DNA of 64,000 nucleotides from Zoroaster sp. YZ-2022 (GCA_029582265.1 CM055834.1:3348001-3412000); one strand, 5' to 3'; shown: positions 11,129-24,800, counted from the stretch's first letter. Program-made: numbers and translations. The notes: a model not told the origin generated them from the sequence alone.

Positions 11129-11607
11129 ATTGTAGTTACTGTCCTTGTAGATAACTTTTGACCAATCGTGTGCATTAAATAATATCAATTACAGTCGGAA
11201 AGGGGTGTGCCCAAAAAAAAGGTACATTATGTACCTTTTTTTTTACGGCATATCATTAATTCTAAATGTTCATTGTGGGTGACCATAGATGTGCAATGCA
11301 ACACAACATTTTAGAGAAGAGCAAATTTGTAACATTAGAGTATTCTAAAACATCTCAAATTTAAGTACAAGATATACAAAGTATCATGTACAATAGCTCT
11401 TTGAATTTAATACTTAATGCCATTAAATGAATATGAATTATTTGTTTTATTGATTTCTCCTAATTATTCACTTTGTTATGTCAGAACAACATCCTAAGAA
11501 ACCCCAAACTGAGTTGAGGTAATATCGTATTAGGATTCATTTCCTTTCGGTACTCTATTAGTATTATTGCATTAGTCAGAATTCATAATACACTATGATT
11601 TTGTGAA

Positions 11608-12234
11608 AACATTTTTCTACTCGATAAAGTCCACAAATGTCCTCAATTCCAGTATGCAATTATTCTACATGCTCATATTTTATGATATTGATGGTCTTTT
11701 TTTTTAAGTCATGCACTTACACAACCTTTTCCCAATCTTTTTGTGTTGATTTGGGTCTCGGTGCAGACAGAAACACTCCACGATGTGAACATCCGGTGAA
11801 AGTTCACTGAAGCAGCAAGTTTGGGTCAAACTACAGAGTGCCATCTGTTGGTTACTCAATCAATATTTTAAGTTTGCGGTTTCCCCGAATATCAACGGCT
11901 GTTACGTCATTCCTTTCCTAACTATTCACATAATAATTGGAGCATGACGTAACTGAAACAGCCGTTGATATTCGGGGAAAGCACAAACTTAAAATAGTCA
12001 CTGAGTAACCAACAGATGGCTCTAATTTGACCCAAACTTGCTGCTTCAGTGAACTTGACCGGATGTTCACATCATGGACAGCATTTCTATTTGCACCGAG
12101 ACCCAAATCAATACAAAAAGACTGGGAAGAGGTTCTGTAAGTGCATTGCTTTTAAAAAAGGCTATCAACATCATAACATATCAGTATGTAGAATAATTGA
12201 GGACATTTGTGGACTTTATCGAGTAGAAAAATGT
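11608..12234. repeat. Long foldback palindrome, unit B
   Basis: Arms 11608-11910 and 11944-12234, with the same landmarks as in unit A. Confidence 0.9.
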
Positions 12235-12264
12235 TTGCACGAAATTATGGCATACATTGTATCA

Positions 12265-12290
12265 TATCGTTATAGTAACGTATAACGATA
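12265..12290. repeat. Small stem-loop next to Rep 3' end, unit B
   Basis: TATCGTTATA, loop GTAACG, TATAACGATA: a perfect 10-bp stem. It sits between the foldback and the Rep stop codon, followed directly by AGGATCATCCT. The top and loop read TATAGTAACG, loosely like the TAGTATTAC nick site of circular ssDNA viruses; that likeness may be chance. Confidence 0.7.
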
Positions 12291-12333
12291 GGATCATCCT
12301 ATCTATTATTGCATAATATAATCTGCAATAATG

Positions 12334-14653
12334 CTAAGATGTCATCACATTAGATGCCACGACATCCTCTGGGACACGTAGATCGAGATTGTCATGTACA
12401 AAATGTGCAAAGCAGTGACCACACAACTGTACATCAATTTGATTTTGTGCTGCTATTTGATACGACAAGGAGTATGTCTTCCATCGGACTGTCATCATTT
12501 CGGTTTCTCGCTCATCTACATTTCCATCAGTGATGTACACCAATGGTCGTTTGCTCGTACAAAAGATGGGCGTGTCCTTCTCAAAAAGTATGTCACATGA
12601 AAAGTGTGTTTTTGGAGCAGGGAAGTGCACCGGGTGTCCTTCAAGTAGCAATAGCATGTCATGCCAGGGCAGGGCAGTACTTTGGGATTCCACCGAAAAT
12701 CATTCAAAAAAATGACCTCTGCAGACTGTGCCCCAACCCAAGCAAATGTGCCAGTCGCAGGATTACAGAATGTGTCATATATTTTGCTAAGTGGATTCAT
12801 GAGCAGTGTCTTCCGCAATTTGCAGGGCCTACTATCATCAAATTTCGGTATTTTCCCCTTCCTTGCTGCATTAACACATATACACTAGTGGCAAATGCAC
12901 ATATATCAATACCATTGTTCAGGAGAATGTCATATGCACACTGGATGTACCGGCCGCTGCACACAGGTAGTATCCGAGCCTCTTGAAGAATCTCAATTCT
13001 CGACAGCATGGAGCGCCTCATCTTCTCACCACTGTTGGCTGGTTCCCAGCCCATCTGGGAAAGTAAATAAAAAACAAAATGTTACTTTATGAGTCAAAAT
13101 GTAACGTTGCTTCATCAACTGTAGTATACAGCAATGTAACACTTTCCGGAAAGAATTCCATATGCGGACAATGCTTATTTTTCCCTATTATGACCTATCA
13201 GCCATGAAAAGCAATGACACGTCCTTACAAGTCAAATTTAGCAGTTAAAATATAGAAATTTACTTAGAAAACACTCTTCAGAGCAGTCTCATGGGGTTTG
13301 TGCACAGGGTTTCAAGTGTTGTCCATATATGGAATTCTTTCCACTTTCCTTTCCCGTCACAAGAGACACCGGAAAAACATAGTCCGTATGCAACTTTTTG
13401 TCATGAAGCTGAAGGACACACCCCCATCCTGGGAACAAAAACACCTACAAAAATGATGAATAAATAAAACAAAAGGTAGCAGATTTGTATACCGAAATGC
13501 GCATTATATAAACAATATCATCTTTGTCCAAATTAGCCAAGACAGTACTAATTTACACAAAATACAAAGATAACGGGGATTGTGGAGTTTAGGGCACCCG
13601 GGTTTTCTTAAATTCTTTAAAAAAAAATTGTCATACCGTATTTTAATTATGTTGACCCCATTTTTTCCTAAATTTGAACAATATTTTGGGAGAAATAAGA
13701 CTTTCTGACCTTATTTTCAATTCACATGTGAATGGAACTTCATTGTGGGTAGGCCTAGTCCAGTCGCACATTGCCAAACCGTGTCTACGTGTACGGACGA
13801 AACTTTCACCCAATCGTTGCGTTGTACACGCAACAGGTACCGTGCATGTTAAGCAATAGAGTCAAGACACCACGCAATATGCCAGCGGGTACCGAATGAC
13901 GCCCTCTGTTGGCAATTCGCCGCATTGTGCAAGATCTACCCACATAATTTGAAACAAAAAGGACACATTACTCATTAGCTAACCTTGATAGCTTCATCAA
14001 CAGCTCGGGAGCCCCTGTTGACGATGAAACGTGCGAGGTCATCTTTTCCAGCACATTTCTGTTGCTCTGCAAATGTCACCAATTGTAGACGTGTTTGTAG
14101 ATTCTTTTGCACCACAAGTTGGGAAACGTCGAACAGTGTCAGCCTTGGCTTCCGTTTGCCACCACCGACACCAGAACTTCGGCCGCCGCCGGAGCCTTCG
14201 GCTTAACATGCGCAGTTGTCGATGTTGGAGGGCGTGAGCAACAGCTAAGGAGGCTGCCTCTGTGAGGGGCGGGAAACGACAACGTCAGGTCGGGATGGCC
14301 GGTAGACTGTAAATACTGTTGGTCACTTTTGGTGACGTACTTCCACGCACTGTAGTAGTTATGATGAAGGGATGAAAAATGAACAGAAACGGCATAATGA
14401 TTCGCCAAAAAGTTTCGGACTCTGAGCCAGCGCTGTACCTTGTCCAACTTGACGCCCATGTGGTAATGCAGTCCACCGTCTCTGTGAAACTCTTGTGAGC
14501 ATACCCACATCATCACCTGCGCAGTTCCGCACGCTTCAAAGGCGGCGAGGACCTTTCCGCGAAAGCGTTACGTGACGGAACAACGTCTGCAGAAGCTCGG
14601 CTGTATGTCATGAGATACACCTGACGTACCCTTCGTACGTTTAGTTGGGACAT
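12334..14653 (-). pseudogene. Rep copy 3: HUH endonuclease plus SF3 helicase, two exons
   Basis: Exon 1 is 14653-13984 (unit C), exon 2 is 13054-12334 (unit B), with the same donor and acceptor as copy 2. Motif III keeps the Tyr codon (GTA on the plus strand at 14337-14339, YVTKSD), so this copy has all three nickase motifs. In exon 2 one base is missing at the Lys of Walker A (GPANCG, then out of frame); from there the frame runs on through EVIFLNDFRW and DTPIFCTS. A shift after motif I also breaks exon 1. If these indels were sequencing errors, this would be the best candidate for a working Rep. Confidence 0.85.
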
Positions 14654-14724
14654 GACGACGGTAGTACGAACATCCGGACAAACCACAAACCATGAAATGC
14701 CGCTCACTGTTAGTCCTTGCCAAG

Positions 14725-14732
14725 TATATATA
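14725..14732 (-). promoter_or_regulatory. TATA box of Rep copy 3
   Basis: TATATATA in the position conserved across units, upstream of the start at 14653. Confidence 0.5.
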
Positions 14733-15043
14733 GGCAGGACGTGACCCAGCGTTTTCTTTCACACTAAGGAGCTATTGTCAATAGTGTACACAACGGTTAA
14801 CCCACCCCCAACCCCCAGACCCCCCCCCCCCAAACTGAAATCGCAGCAAGCTATCTGGGCAAGCGGTTAAGTTGGTTGACCGATAGACATAAAGAATTTA
14901 GATGTAACTATAAATTCCTTTCTATGCCCTATGTGGTTGACCGACGGACTTAACCATCCACTTTGGCGTGTTACATAACTTAAACCATTCACACAGCACT
15001 GCCAAACCCAGCTTGCTACCCAGGCAACAATTAATTCCATCTG

Positions 15044-16574
15044 TGCGGTACACCACTCAAGGAGTTTCCACCCTTTGCTAACCCAAAGAAGTTTCCCATG
15101 GCTAAAGGACAGAATCCTCGCTTTTTATGAAAAGTCCGGACAATTGTGTGTTACCTGGCAGGACAAGAAGCGTGTGACACTTTGTCAAAACTATGGGGAC
15201 TGTAGTGTTACAAGTAAGCAAATTCGTTGTAAGAAGAGTCCCACAGGTTACCGTGACATTAGCAACCCAATGGTGTCATTGAGTACAACAAGCACATGGG
15301 AGGAACTGATCTTGCAGGACAGCAATGCGTGTACTATGCACATGCACACAGATCGGTCAAGTGGTGGAAAAGGGGTATGTTTGGCCATTCTAGACATGTG
15401 TACTAAATGCCAGAATACTGTATAATAGCATTCACACAAACCGCACACTGTCAAATCTGGACTTTAGGATGTATTTGATCCAAGGTCTGCTGTTGACCTG
15501 AAAAACGGCCCTGTCACACATGTCCAAATGAGCAATCCATGTGTTTCAGAAGGTGCACAACATTTCTAGCAAAAATGTAACTGGGAAGAAGCGACTGCAT
15601 TGTTTGTCTAAAAGTCAGAGAAGGCAAACCCACTTACGACGATTTGCAAACAGTGTGATAAGCCCATGTGTGTCATTGGGTGTTTTGAGAAATTTCACTC
15701 CCCTTGAATTCATTGAATTTGCCTGGTCACACGTGTCTCAAGCTGAGAAATTAGAAAGAATTCCATATCTCGAAGTTAATGAAAACAGAAACCTTGTATT
15801 ATCAGGAATGAGAACCAAGTACATTACTTGGGACCTGTTGTAGTATCCAGATTTGACTTGACAAGGTAAAATACTGCTAATCTCGAGAGTTATTGGTCAC
15901 ACTAAATACTATTACAACTTATTTAATGCAACCGAAACAATCCTACTCCGAGTTTTCCGGTTCAATGTTGTGTGGAAGGTCGGCCGATGGTCGTGTGCCA
16001 ACATTGAAGCGGGTGTCACTAAAAGCATTTCTATTTGGGCAAAGGGAGAATATTCCATAATTTATTGTCAACCGAGTGGAAAAAAAAAAGATAATTTACA
16101 CATTTTTCCAATTGCATGTAGTTTTTGAAAGTTTGTTGTACTTGTGGGAAAGAATTCCATATCTCACCGCCACCTTAGACCTCGTGTACAAAGTCTATGG
16201 GCCATGACAGAAAATGTCCAAGTATTTTCTTATAAAAACTTGAAATTGTCTCACTCCTGATTTGGCGTTTCTTCAGATTTACACTTCTTGGTAGTTGTCA
16301 AGTAATATTAAGGACAACAAAGTGGCAGTGAGATATGGAATTCTTTCCGTAATTGTTAGCTGTAGTGTTTCAAGTATACTTCCTTTCACAGTGGAAATGT
16401 TGCTTTATACATTGCATACACTCCAAGGCTGAGCACTAGACCAATGCAAACTGTAGAGGGCAGTATGCAAGGACATTGACCAATTTAGGTGTGGTATTGA
16501 GCTGGTAGTGTGTCTGTTTGTACTATGGTACTGAGGGGTGCACAAGACAGAAATGGTGTGGTACTGAAAGGGTT
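15044..16574 (+). mobile_element. Left-truncated piggyBac-type transposon, unit C
   Basis: Same deletion as A and B. Right end GAAAGGGTT, then TTAA at 16575-16578. The transposase remnant (to about 15779) has several frameshifts; the region matching the third catalytic Asp (CACATGGGAGGAACTGATC at about 15293) is present but out of frame with its upstream part. Confidence 0.8.
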
Positions 16575-16960
16575 TTAACTGACAAGTTATAAATTGTTTT
16601 TAGACGTTTCATTAGCATCACGTGCATTTGATTTTGAAAGCTAGTACAACTATGTATAACACTAAAATGTAGTTACGAACCCTCACATGTACATATAGTT
16701 TGTTATCTTGGCAATATTAAATAATAACAAATTTATTACACAGTTAACTTGGTTTCAGTTTACCTTTATTGAATACATTTATTTCACTCACATTTAAACT
16801 GACATTTCATTTAAAAATGTTAGTTCATTTCGCATCAGGGTCATTCCATAAAATTTGGGGTCCAATTTGTTGTTTATCCTGTTACATTCGATGTGATTGT
16901 TAATACAGGATCTGCAAATTGGATCAGTGTCAAATATGATAACCTGGTTCAAAAACTTGT

Positions 16961-17088
16961 GCGTTGCAATGCACGTCTTTGTTCACCCAAAGATACCACC
17001 ACCACCGCCACCCTCCCCCCTCCCGCCCTCCCCCCCACCTCCATCCAAATGAGGATTTGTGGGTGAACATAGATGTGCATTGCAACGC
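16961..17088. repeat. C-rich-loop hairpin 1, unit C
   Basis: Arms 16961-16988 and 17060-17088; the loop is mostly CCACC and CCCTCCC. Confidence 0.8.
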
Positions 17089-17576
17089 ATTGTAGTTACT
17101 CTCCTTGTAGATAACTTTGACCAATCGTGTGCATTAATTAAAAATATCAATTACGTCGAAAGGGTGTTCCCCCAAAAAAAAATGGTACATTATGTACCTT
17201 TTTTTACTGACATATCATTACTTCTAATTTTGCGCAACATTCAAACCTTGTCAGGTACTCCGACTGATCTCCGCTTCCAAACGGATGTGAACTGAAGTGT
17301 ACACATACATGTACTGTGGCCATGTCATGTGGCTGGTGTATCGGCCTGCAGCATTCACATCCGTTTGACGCCGCAGATGTCTGGGTACCTGACACGATTG
17401 AAAAATTACAATGCAAAGCTTTAAATTGAGTTAAATAGGGCATTCTCATGGTTTGTTGTTTCGTCCAGACGATGTACATGTACATTGTGGCCCGTTCATA
17501 TTAAAATTATGCAACATGCGACTAAGATTCAAATTGGATCAGTGAGGTCAAGTATGATAACCCAAGGTTCAAAAAT

Positions 17577-17759
17577 GCGTTGCAATGCAACGCCTTTGTT
17601 CACCCAAAGATACCACCACTACCACCGCCAGCCCTCCCCACCCGCCTCTCGACCCCCCACCCCACCTCCGCCTCCGACCCAGCCCCCGCCCGCCCCCCGC
17701 CCCCACCTCCATCTCCATAAATGAGGATTGTGGGTGAACATAGATGTGCATTGCAACGC
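17577..17759. repeat. C-rich-loop hairpin 2, unit C
   Basis: Arms 17577-17606 and 17731-17759. The loop lacks the regular (CCCG)n or (CCCCG)n run seen in A and B. Confidence 0.8.
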
Positions 17760-18224
17760 ATTGTAGTTACTGTCCTTGTAGATAACTTTGACCAATCGCA
17801 GTATTAAATAATATCAATTACAGTCGGAGGGTGTGCCCAAAAAGGGTACATTATGTACCTTTTTTTCTGACATATCATTAATTCTAAATGTTCATTGTGG
17901 TGAACATAGATGTGCAATGCAACACAACATTTTAGAGAAGAGCAATTTGTAACATTAGAGTATTCTAAAACATCTCAAATTGAACACAAGATATACAAAG
18001 TATCATGTACAATAGCTCTTTGAATTTAATACTTAATGCCATTAAATGAATATGAATTATTTGTTTTATTGATTTCTCCTAATTATTCACTTTGGTATGT
18101 CAGAACAACATCCTAAGAAACCCCAAACTGAGTTGAGGTAATATCGTATTAGGATTTCATTTCCTTTCGGTACTCTATTAGTATTATTGCATTAGTCAGA
18201 ATTCATAATACACTATGATTTTTG

Positions 18225-18883
18225 AAAATTTTCTACTCGATAAAGTCCACAAATGTCCTCAATTCCAGTATGCAATTATTCTACATGCTCATATTTTATG
18301 ATATTGATGGTCTTTTTTAAAGTCATGCACTTACACAACCTTTTTTCCCAATCTTTTTGTGTTGATTTGGGTCTCGGTGCAGACAGAAACACTGTACGAA
18401 CATCCGGTGAAAGTTCACGCAAAGGACAAGTGTTGGGTCAAACTTCACAGAGTGCCATCTGTTGGTTACTCAATCAATATTTTAAGTTTGCGGTTTTCCC
18501 AGTATCAGCGGCTGTTACGTCATTCCTTTCTAACTATTCAATAATTGGAGCATGACGTAACTGAAACAGCGTTGATATTGGGGGAAAGCACAAACTTAAA
18601 ATAGTCAATGAGTAACCAACAGATGGCACTCTAATTTGACCCAAACTTGCTGCTTCAGTGAACCGGACCGATGTTCACATCATCAGCATTTCTATTTGCA
18701 CCGACCCCAAATCAAAAGAAAAAGGTTCTGTATGCATTGCTTTTAAAAAGGCTATCAACATCATATTAACATATCAGTATGTAGAATAATTGAGGACATT
18801 TGTGGACTTTATCGGTAGAAAAATGTTTTATATAATTATGGCATACATTGTATCATATCGTTATAGTAACGTGTATAACGATA
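18225..18883. repeat. Long foldback and adjoining small stem-loop, unit C
   Basis: Foldback arms about 18225-18522 and 18552-18836, less perfect than in A and B. The stem-loop at 18856-18883 has the same 10-base arms with an 8-base loop. Confidence 0.8.
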
Positions 18884-18926
18884 GGATCATCCTATCTATT
18901 ATTGCATAATATAATCTGCAATAATG

Positions 18927-21305
18927 CTAAGATGTCATCAATTAGATGCCACGACATCCTCTGGGACACGTGATCGAGATTGTCAAGTGTACAAAATGTG
19001 CAAAGCAGTGACCACACAACTGTACATCAATTTGATTTTTTGTGCTATTTGATAATGACAAGGGTATGTCTTCCATCGGACTGTCATCATTTAAGTTTCT
19101 CGCCATCTACATTTCCATCAGTGATGTACACCAATGGTCCTTTGCTCGCATAAAGATGGGCGTGTCCTTCTCAAAAAGTATGTCACATGAAAAGTGTGTT
19201 TTTTTGGGAAGGGCACCGGGTGTCCTTCAAGTAGCAATAAGCATGTCATGCCAGGGTAGGGCAGTACTTTGGATTCCCACCGAAAATCATTCAAAAAATG
19301 ACCCTCTAAGACTGTGCCCCCAAATCCCAAGCAAATGTGCCAGTCGCGAGGATTACAGAATGTGTCATATATTTTGCTAAGTGGATTCATGAGCAGTACC
19401 TCTTCCCGCAATTTCACAGGGCTCACTACTATCATCAAATTCTGGTATTTTCCCTTCCTGCTGCATTAACACATATACACTAGTGGCAAATGCACATATA
19501 TCAATACCATTGTTCAGGAGAATGTCATATGCACACTGGATGTACGGCGCCGTCACACAGGTAGTATCCCGAGCCTCTTGAAGAATCTCACATTCCCGAC
19601 ACAGCATGAGCGTCAGCCTCATCTTCTTCTCAATTACTGTTTCGTCTTCAGCCCATCTGGGGAAAGTAAAAAAACAAAATGTTACTGGCTATCAAATGTA
19701 ACGTTGCTTCATCAACTGTGCAGTATACAGCATTGTAAACACTTTCCGGAAAGAATTCCATATCGGGACAATGCTTATTTTTCCTATTATGACCTTATCA
19801 GCCATGAAAAAAATGACACGTCCTTACAAGTCAAATTTAGCAGTTGGGTAAAAATATAGAAATTATTTAGAAAACATTTCAGAGCAGTCTCATGGGGTTT
19901 GTGCACAGGGTTTCGCAAGTTGTCCATATATGGAATTCTTTCCCACTTTCCTTTCCCGTCACAAGAGACAACCTGAGAAAACATAAAGTCCGTATGCAAA
20001 CTTCTTTTGTCAGTGAAGCTGAAGGACACACCTCCATCCTGGGAACAAAAACACCTAAAAATGATGAATAAATAAAACAAAGGTAGCAGATTTGTATATA
20101 CCGAATGCGCATTTATACAAACATATCATCTTTTGTCCAAATTAGCCAAGATGAAAATACTAATTTACACAAAATACAAAAGATAACGGGGATTGTGAGT
20201 TTAGGGCACCCGGGTTTTCTTAAATTTTTAAAAAAAATTGTCATACCGTGATTTTAATTATAATAACCCCATTTTCCTAAATTTGAAACAATAATATTTT
20301 GGGAGAAATAAGACTTTTTGATCTTATTTTCAATTCACATGTAGATGGAACTTCATTGTGGGTAGGCTCAGTCCAGTCGCACATTGCCGTAAACCGTGTG
20401 TAATGTGTACGGACGAACCAGACCCAATTGCGTTGTACACGCAACAGGTACCGTCGTGCATGTTAGCGACAAGGAAACATAAGCAGAGTCAAGACACCAC
20501 GCAATATGCCAGCGGGTACCGAATGACGCCCCACTGTTTGGCAATTCGCCGCATTGTGCAAGATCTACCCACATAATTCTAGAAACAAAGGACACATTAC
20601 TCATTAGTTAACCTTGATAGCTTTATCAACAGCTCGGGAGCCCCTTGCTGACGATGAAAACGTGCAGATATCATCTTTTCCAGCATATTTCTGTTGCTCT
20701 GCAAAATCACCAATTGTAGACGTGTTTGTAGATTCTTTTAAACACCACTGGTTGGGAAACGTCGAACAGTGTCAGTTTTTTCCTGTTTGCCACCACCGAC
20801 ACCAGAATCTTCGGCTGCCGCCAGGAGCCTTCGGCAACATGCGCAGTTGTTCGATGTTGATGGGCGCGAGCAACAGCTAAGAGGCTGCCTCTGTAGTAGG
20901 GGCGCGGGAACGACGACGTCAGACGGGATGGCCACGGTAGACTGTAAATACTGTTGGTCGCACTTTTGGTGACGTACTTCCACGCACTGTAGTAGTTATG
21001 ATGAAGGGATGAAAATGAACAGAAACGGCATAATGATTCGCCAAAAGTTTCGGACTTGAGCCAGCGCTGTACCTTGTCCAACTTGACGCCCATGTGGTAA
21101 TGCAGTCCACCGTCTTGTGAAACCTCTTGTGAGCAGGTCTGTACCACATCATCACCCGCGTGAGTTCCGCACGCTTCAGTTAAGGCGGCGAGGACGCTTT
21201 TCCGCGAAAGCGTTACGTGACGGAACAACCGGTCTGGCAGATGCTCTGGCTGTATGTCATGAGATACACCTGACGGCCACCTTTCGTACGTTTATTGGGA
21301 CACAT
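18927..21305 (-). pseudogene. Rep copy 4: HUH endonuclease plus SF3 helicase, two exons
   Basis: Exon 1 is about 21305-20613 (unit D), exon 2 about 19656-18927 (unit C). HYHMGVKL and a Tyr-type motif III (codon at 20974-20976) are readable, and motif I reads YSQ rather than YSR, closer to the usual Rep motif I. Exon 2 is cut by many one- to three-base indels, including around Walker A. These do not look like normal decay; see the finding on indel density. The matching exon 2 of unit D would lie in the gap. Confidence 0.75.
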
Positions 21306-21825
21306 GACGACGGTAGTACGAACATCCGGACAAACCACACACCATGAATGCCGTTTACTGTTAGTCCTTGCCAAGTATATAGGCAGGACGTGACCCAGCG
21401 TTTTCTTTCTCACACTAAGGCGCTATTTGTCAATAGTGTACAAAACGGTTAACCCACCCCCAACCCCCCCACCTCCCCCAAACTGAAATCGCAGCAAGCT
21501 AATCTGGGCAAGCGGTTAAGTTGGTTGACCGATAGACAAAGAATTTAGATGTAACTATAAATTTCCTTTCTATGCCTTCTATGTGGTTGGGACTGACTTG
21601 ACTTTAACCATCCACTTTTGCGTGCGTGTTACATAACTTAAACCATTCACACAGCAGCCTGCCAAACAACCCAGCTACCCAGGCAACAACAATTAATTCC
21701 ATCTGCCCCACTGCTTTTGAGCATTCCAGGAACTTTTGTTCGTTCTCTAGGCATCTATCCAAATGCGCAACAGGTGTAGAAACCTCTTTAGAGTCGTGCA
21801 TCACGTGACTTGCGAAACAATCCAG

Positions 21826-24800
21826 TTAACCCTTTTCATTCTCCCATTGAGCCAAATTACACAACATGTTAATACCCTCTCCGGTACCACGGTGCCACAT
21901 TTCCACACGAACATTTTCAACCCCTTTCTACCGATGTGCCATTTGGAACAACCAACGGGCAAAGGTTTCTAAAAGCATAATAGCCCCTCTCAGTTGAGCA
22001 CACCTTTCTCGATTGGTAGCTCGATGGCACGAGCGCATCCTTTGATGCATATATATTTGAGAGCGTGGCAAGTACGGGTGCTGTTCATTTTTTTCCCGCA
22101 TCTCCGGTGGTGGGTACTGTGGATGCAAGTCGAGTCAAAAATATGAGCATCACATGAGCATCATGGAAGATGAGGAATTATTGCACGAATTGTTGTTAGC
22201 GGATAGTGATTCTCGAAATGTCGTCCGAAACTAGCGACGCGCAGTCACTGACAGACGACAGACGACAGAAGACGACTCAGTACCAGAGTTCTCGGCAAAG
22301 AAAGAGAAGCCGAAAAGGCAAAGCCCGATTTCGGCGTCGACGTGGAGTGGAGTGAATTATTGCTGGACCAACGTGGCGTCAAAAATGCACCTGTATACAC
22401 AGGTAGGCAACCTACACATGTATTAAAATAGATCTATGAACACATTGATTCATTAGTTAAAGCGCAATTGAGAAGTTGACCATTGCTCCCCAATCACCCT
22501 TTATATATTGCTTTCTGTATCTTTTCCTAAGGCTAAAGCGAAATGAAAAAGTTTCACACAGAATCAGTATGTCATGCCATATTTTTTTCGGAAATGAAAC
22601 ATCTACGATGTTGAATTGGTAAAATAACAAAACAATGCGGAAGAAAATACAAAGGTGTCACTTGGACATTGAAATTACGGTCACACTAATTCATGGGCGG
22701 AAGATCCGGGGTGATGAGGATATATTATCCCCCACTTTTTGTCCAGAGGATGACCCATAGAATCATTCCCCCCGCAAATTTTTTGTCTTAGAGCTGCAAC
22801 ATGTAGCAATGATATGCGTTTTGAAGAGGCCCTCAAGTTCAGTAATTTCCTCCACTTATCAAAATATTCTCAAGGTGAATTGTTTTGGAGGTTCACTTTG
22901 GTTGGTCGTAATTCTGGGGGGAAAATGCTTGATCATCGCCCCCACATTTGGACACAAATCTCGCGCCACTGCAGGCAATAATTACTGCCAGGAAATGGGG
23001 CAAAGTGGTCATGGGTCAAAGTGGCGATGGAAACTGAACACTGTCACTGAATAGCCCTCGCATGTTTTTGTTGTTGTTCATCACAGGACACCCAGGAGCA
23101 ACCTCGAAGTTCAAGAATGGAGAGATTTTCACCCAATGCAGATCTTTCCAGCTGTTTTTCTCGCAAGCAGTGTGGGAGTTGATAAGTGAGTGAAACCAAT
23201 CGTTATGCTGAACACAGAGTTCTATCGGAGAAATCAACCAGCCACCAAAGTCAGTGTGACTCAAACAACTTATTCGAAATGATGGCCTTCTTTAGTATGG
23301 CTGTTGATGTGCATGGGTATAAACAGGCGTCCTCAGTACATGTACTGCTGATAAATGGACATGATACTACACACAGTGCCATCTATCTGCAGCAACACGC
23401 ATGTCCGCGCAACCGATTTCAGGCAATCCTGAATTTCTTCCATCTGGCCAACAGTCCGGCTCGAAAGAAGTCAAAAGTTTCGGTAAGGACAGCTCTCCTG
23501 ACAAGCTGGTCAAGGTTCGCGCAATTCATTCAGATGACAGTACCCTCCTTTCTTTTGTCATTACAAACCTGGCCAAAACCTTTCTCCAGACGAAACTATG
23601 ATAAAATTCAAGGAAGACTATTGTTCAAACAGTATACAAAAGCTCACACACCAATGGGGCATCAAATGTTTCTCTCTGAACGAAGCTCATACACTGCAGG
23701 TGCACGGTGGCATGGCAGATTTACACAGGGTCACAATCACATGACAGCAACAACTGCAGACCTGAAGACAAAGGAGCAGCACCATCCCGCTAGAGTACCT
23801 GTACCCGGGCCAAGTTGTCTTGGAACTTTTGGAACGTGGATTGGACAATCGGGGTCATTGCATCTTTGCAGACAATTGGCACACCAGTTTCCCAGTTCAT
23901 GGTTTCCTGCCAAAACAAGTTGACACAAGCGTGGGTTATTTGGCTTTGCGAACTGTGCGGCACACCACTCAAGGAGTTTCCACTTGCTATAACCCAAAGA
24001 AGTTTCCATGGCTAAAGTGACAGAACCGCTTATGAAAGTCCGGACACCAGTGGTAAAGTTACCTGGCAGGGACAAGAAGTTGCAGACTTACTTTTGTCAA
24101 ACTATGGGGGACTGTAGTGTTACAAGTAAGGCAAATTCGTTGTAAGAAGAGTCCACAGCAGGTTACCGTGACATTATAAACCCAATGGTGTCATTGAGCA
24201 AGCACATGGGAGGAACTGATCTGTGTGCCAGGACAGCAATGCGTGTTGCACCATGCATGGCGCATACACAGATCGGCCAAGTGGTGGAAAAGAGGTATTT
24301 TTCGGCTATTCTAGACATATGTGTACTAAATGCCAGAACATCGTATAGCATATATTCACACAACCGACACTGCTTCAAATCTGGACTTTAGGATGTATTT
24401 GATCCAAGGTCTGCTAAGTTGACCTGAAAAAAAACGGCCCTGTCACACATGTCCAAATGAGCAGCATCCATGTGTGTTTCAGAAGGTGCACAATAACATT
24501 TCCCTGGGTAAAATGTAACTGGGAAGAAGCGCCGACTGCATTGTTTGTAGCTATGCAAAACAGGAGAAGGCAAAACCGCGCATCGATTTGCAAACAGTGT
24601 GTGTGATAAGCCCCATGTGTCATTGGGGTGTTTTGAGAAATTTCTTCACCCCTTGAATTCGTATTGAATTTGTCTGGTCACACGATGTTCAAAGCTGAGA
24701 AGCTGGAGAAATTAGGAAAGAATTCCATATCTCAAGTTAATGAATGAACAGCAAAACCTGTATTATCAGAATGAGAACCAAGTACATTACTTGGGACCTA

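Larger units (their letters stand above)
6704..13385. repeat. Tandem unit B of the Rep/piggyBac array
   Basis: Second unit, 6682 bases, nearly identical to A. Differences are mostly in C-runs and hairpin loops, plus scattered small indels. It shares the 2,250-base piggyBac deletion with A and C (junction about 8364). Confidence 0.96.
13386..19991. repeat. Tandem unit C of the Rep/piggyBac array
   Basis: Third unit, 6606 bases, with the same piggyBac deletion (junction about 15043). Small indels become more frequent, especially after about 15,500. Confidence 0.95.
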
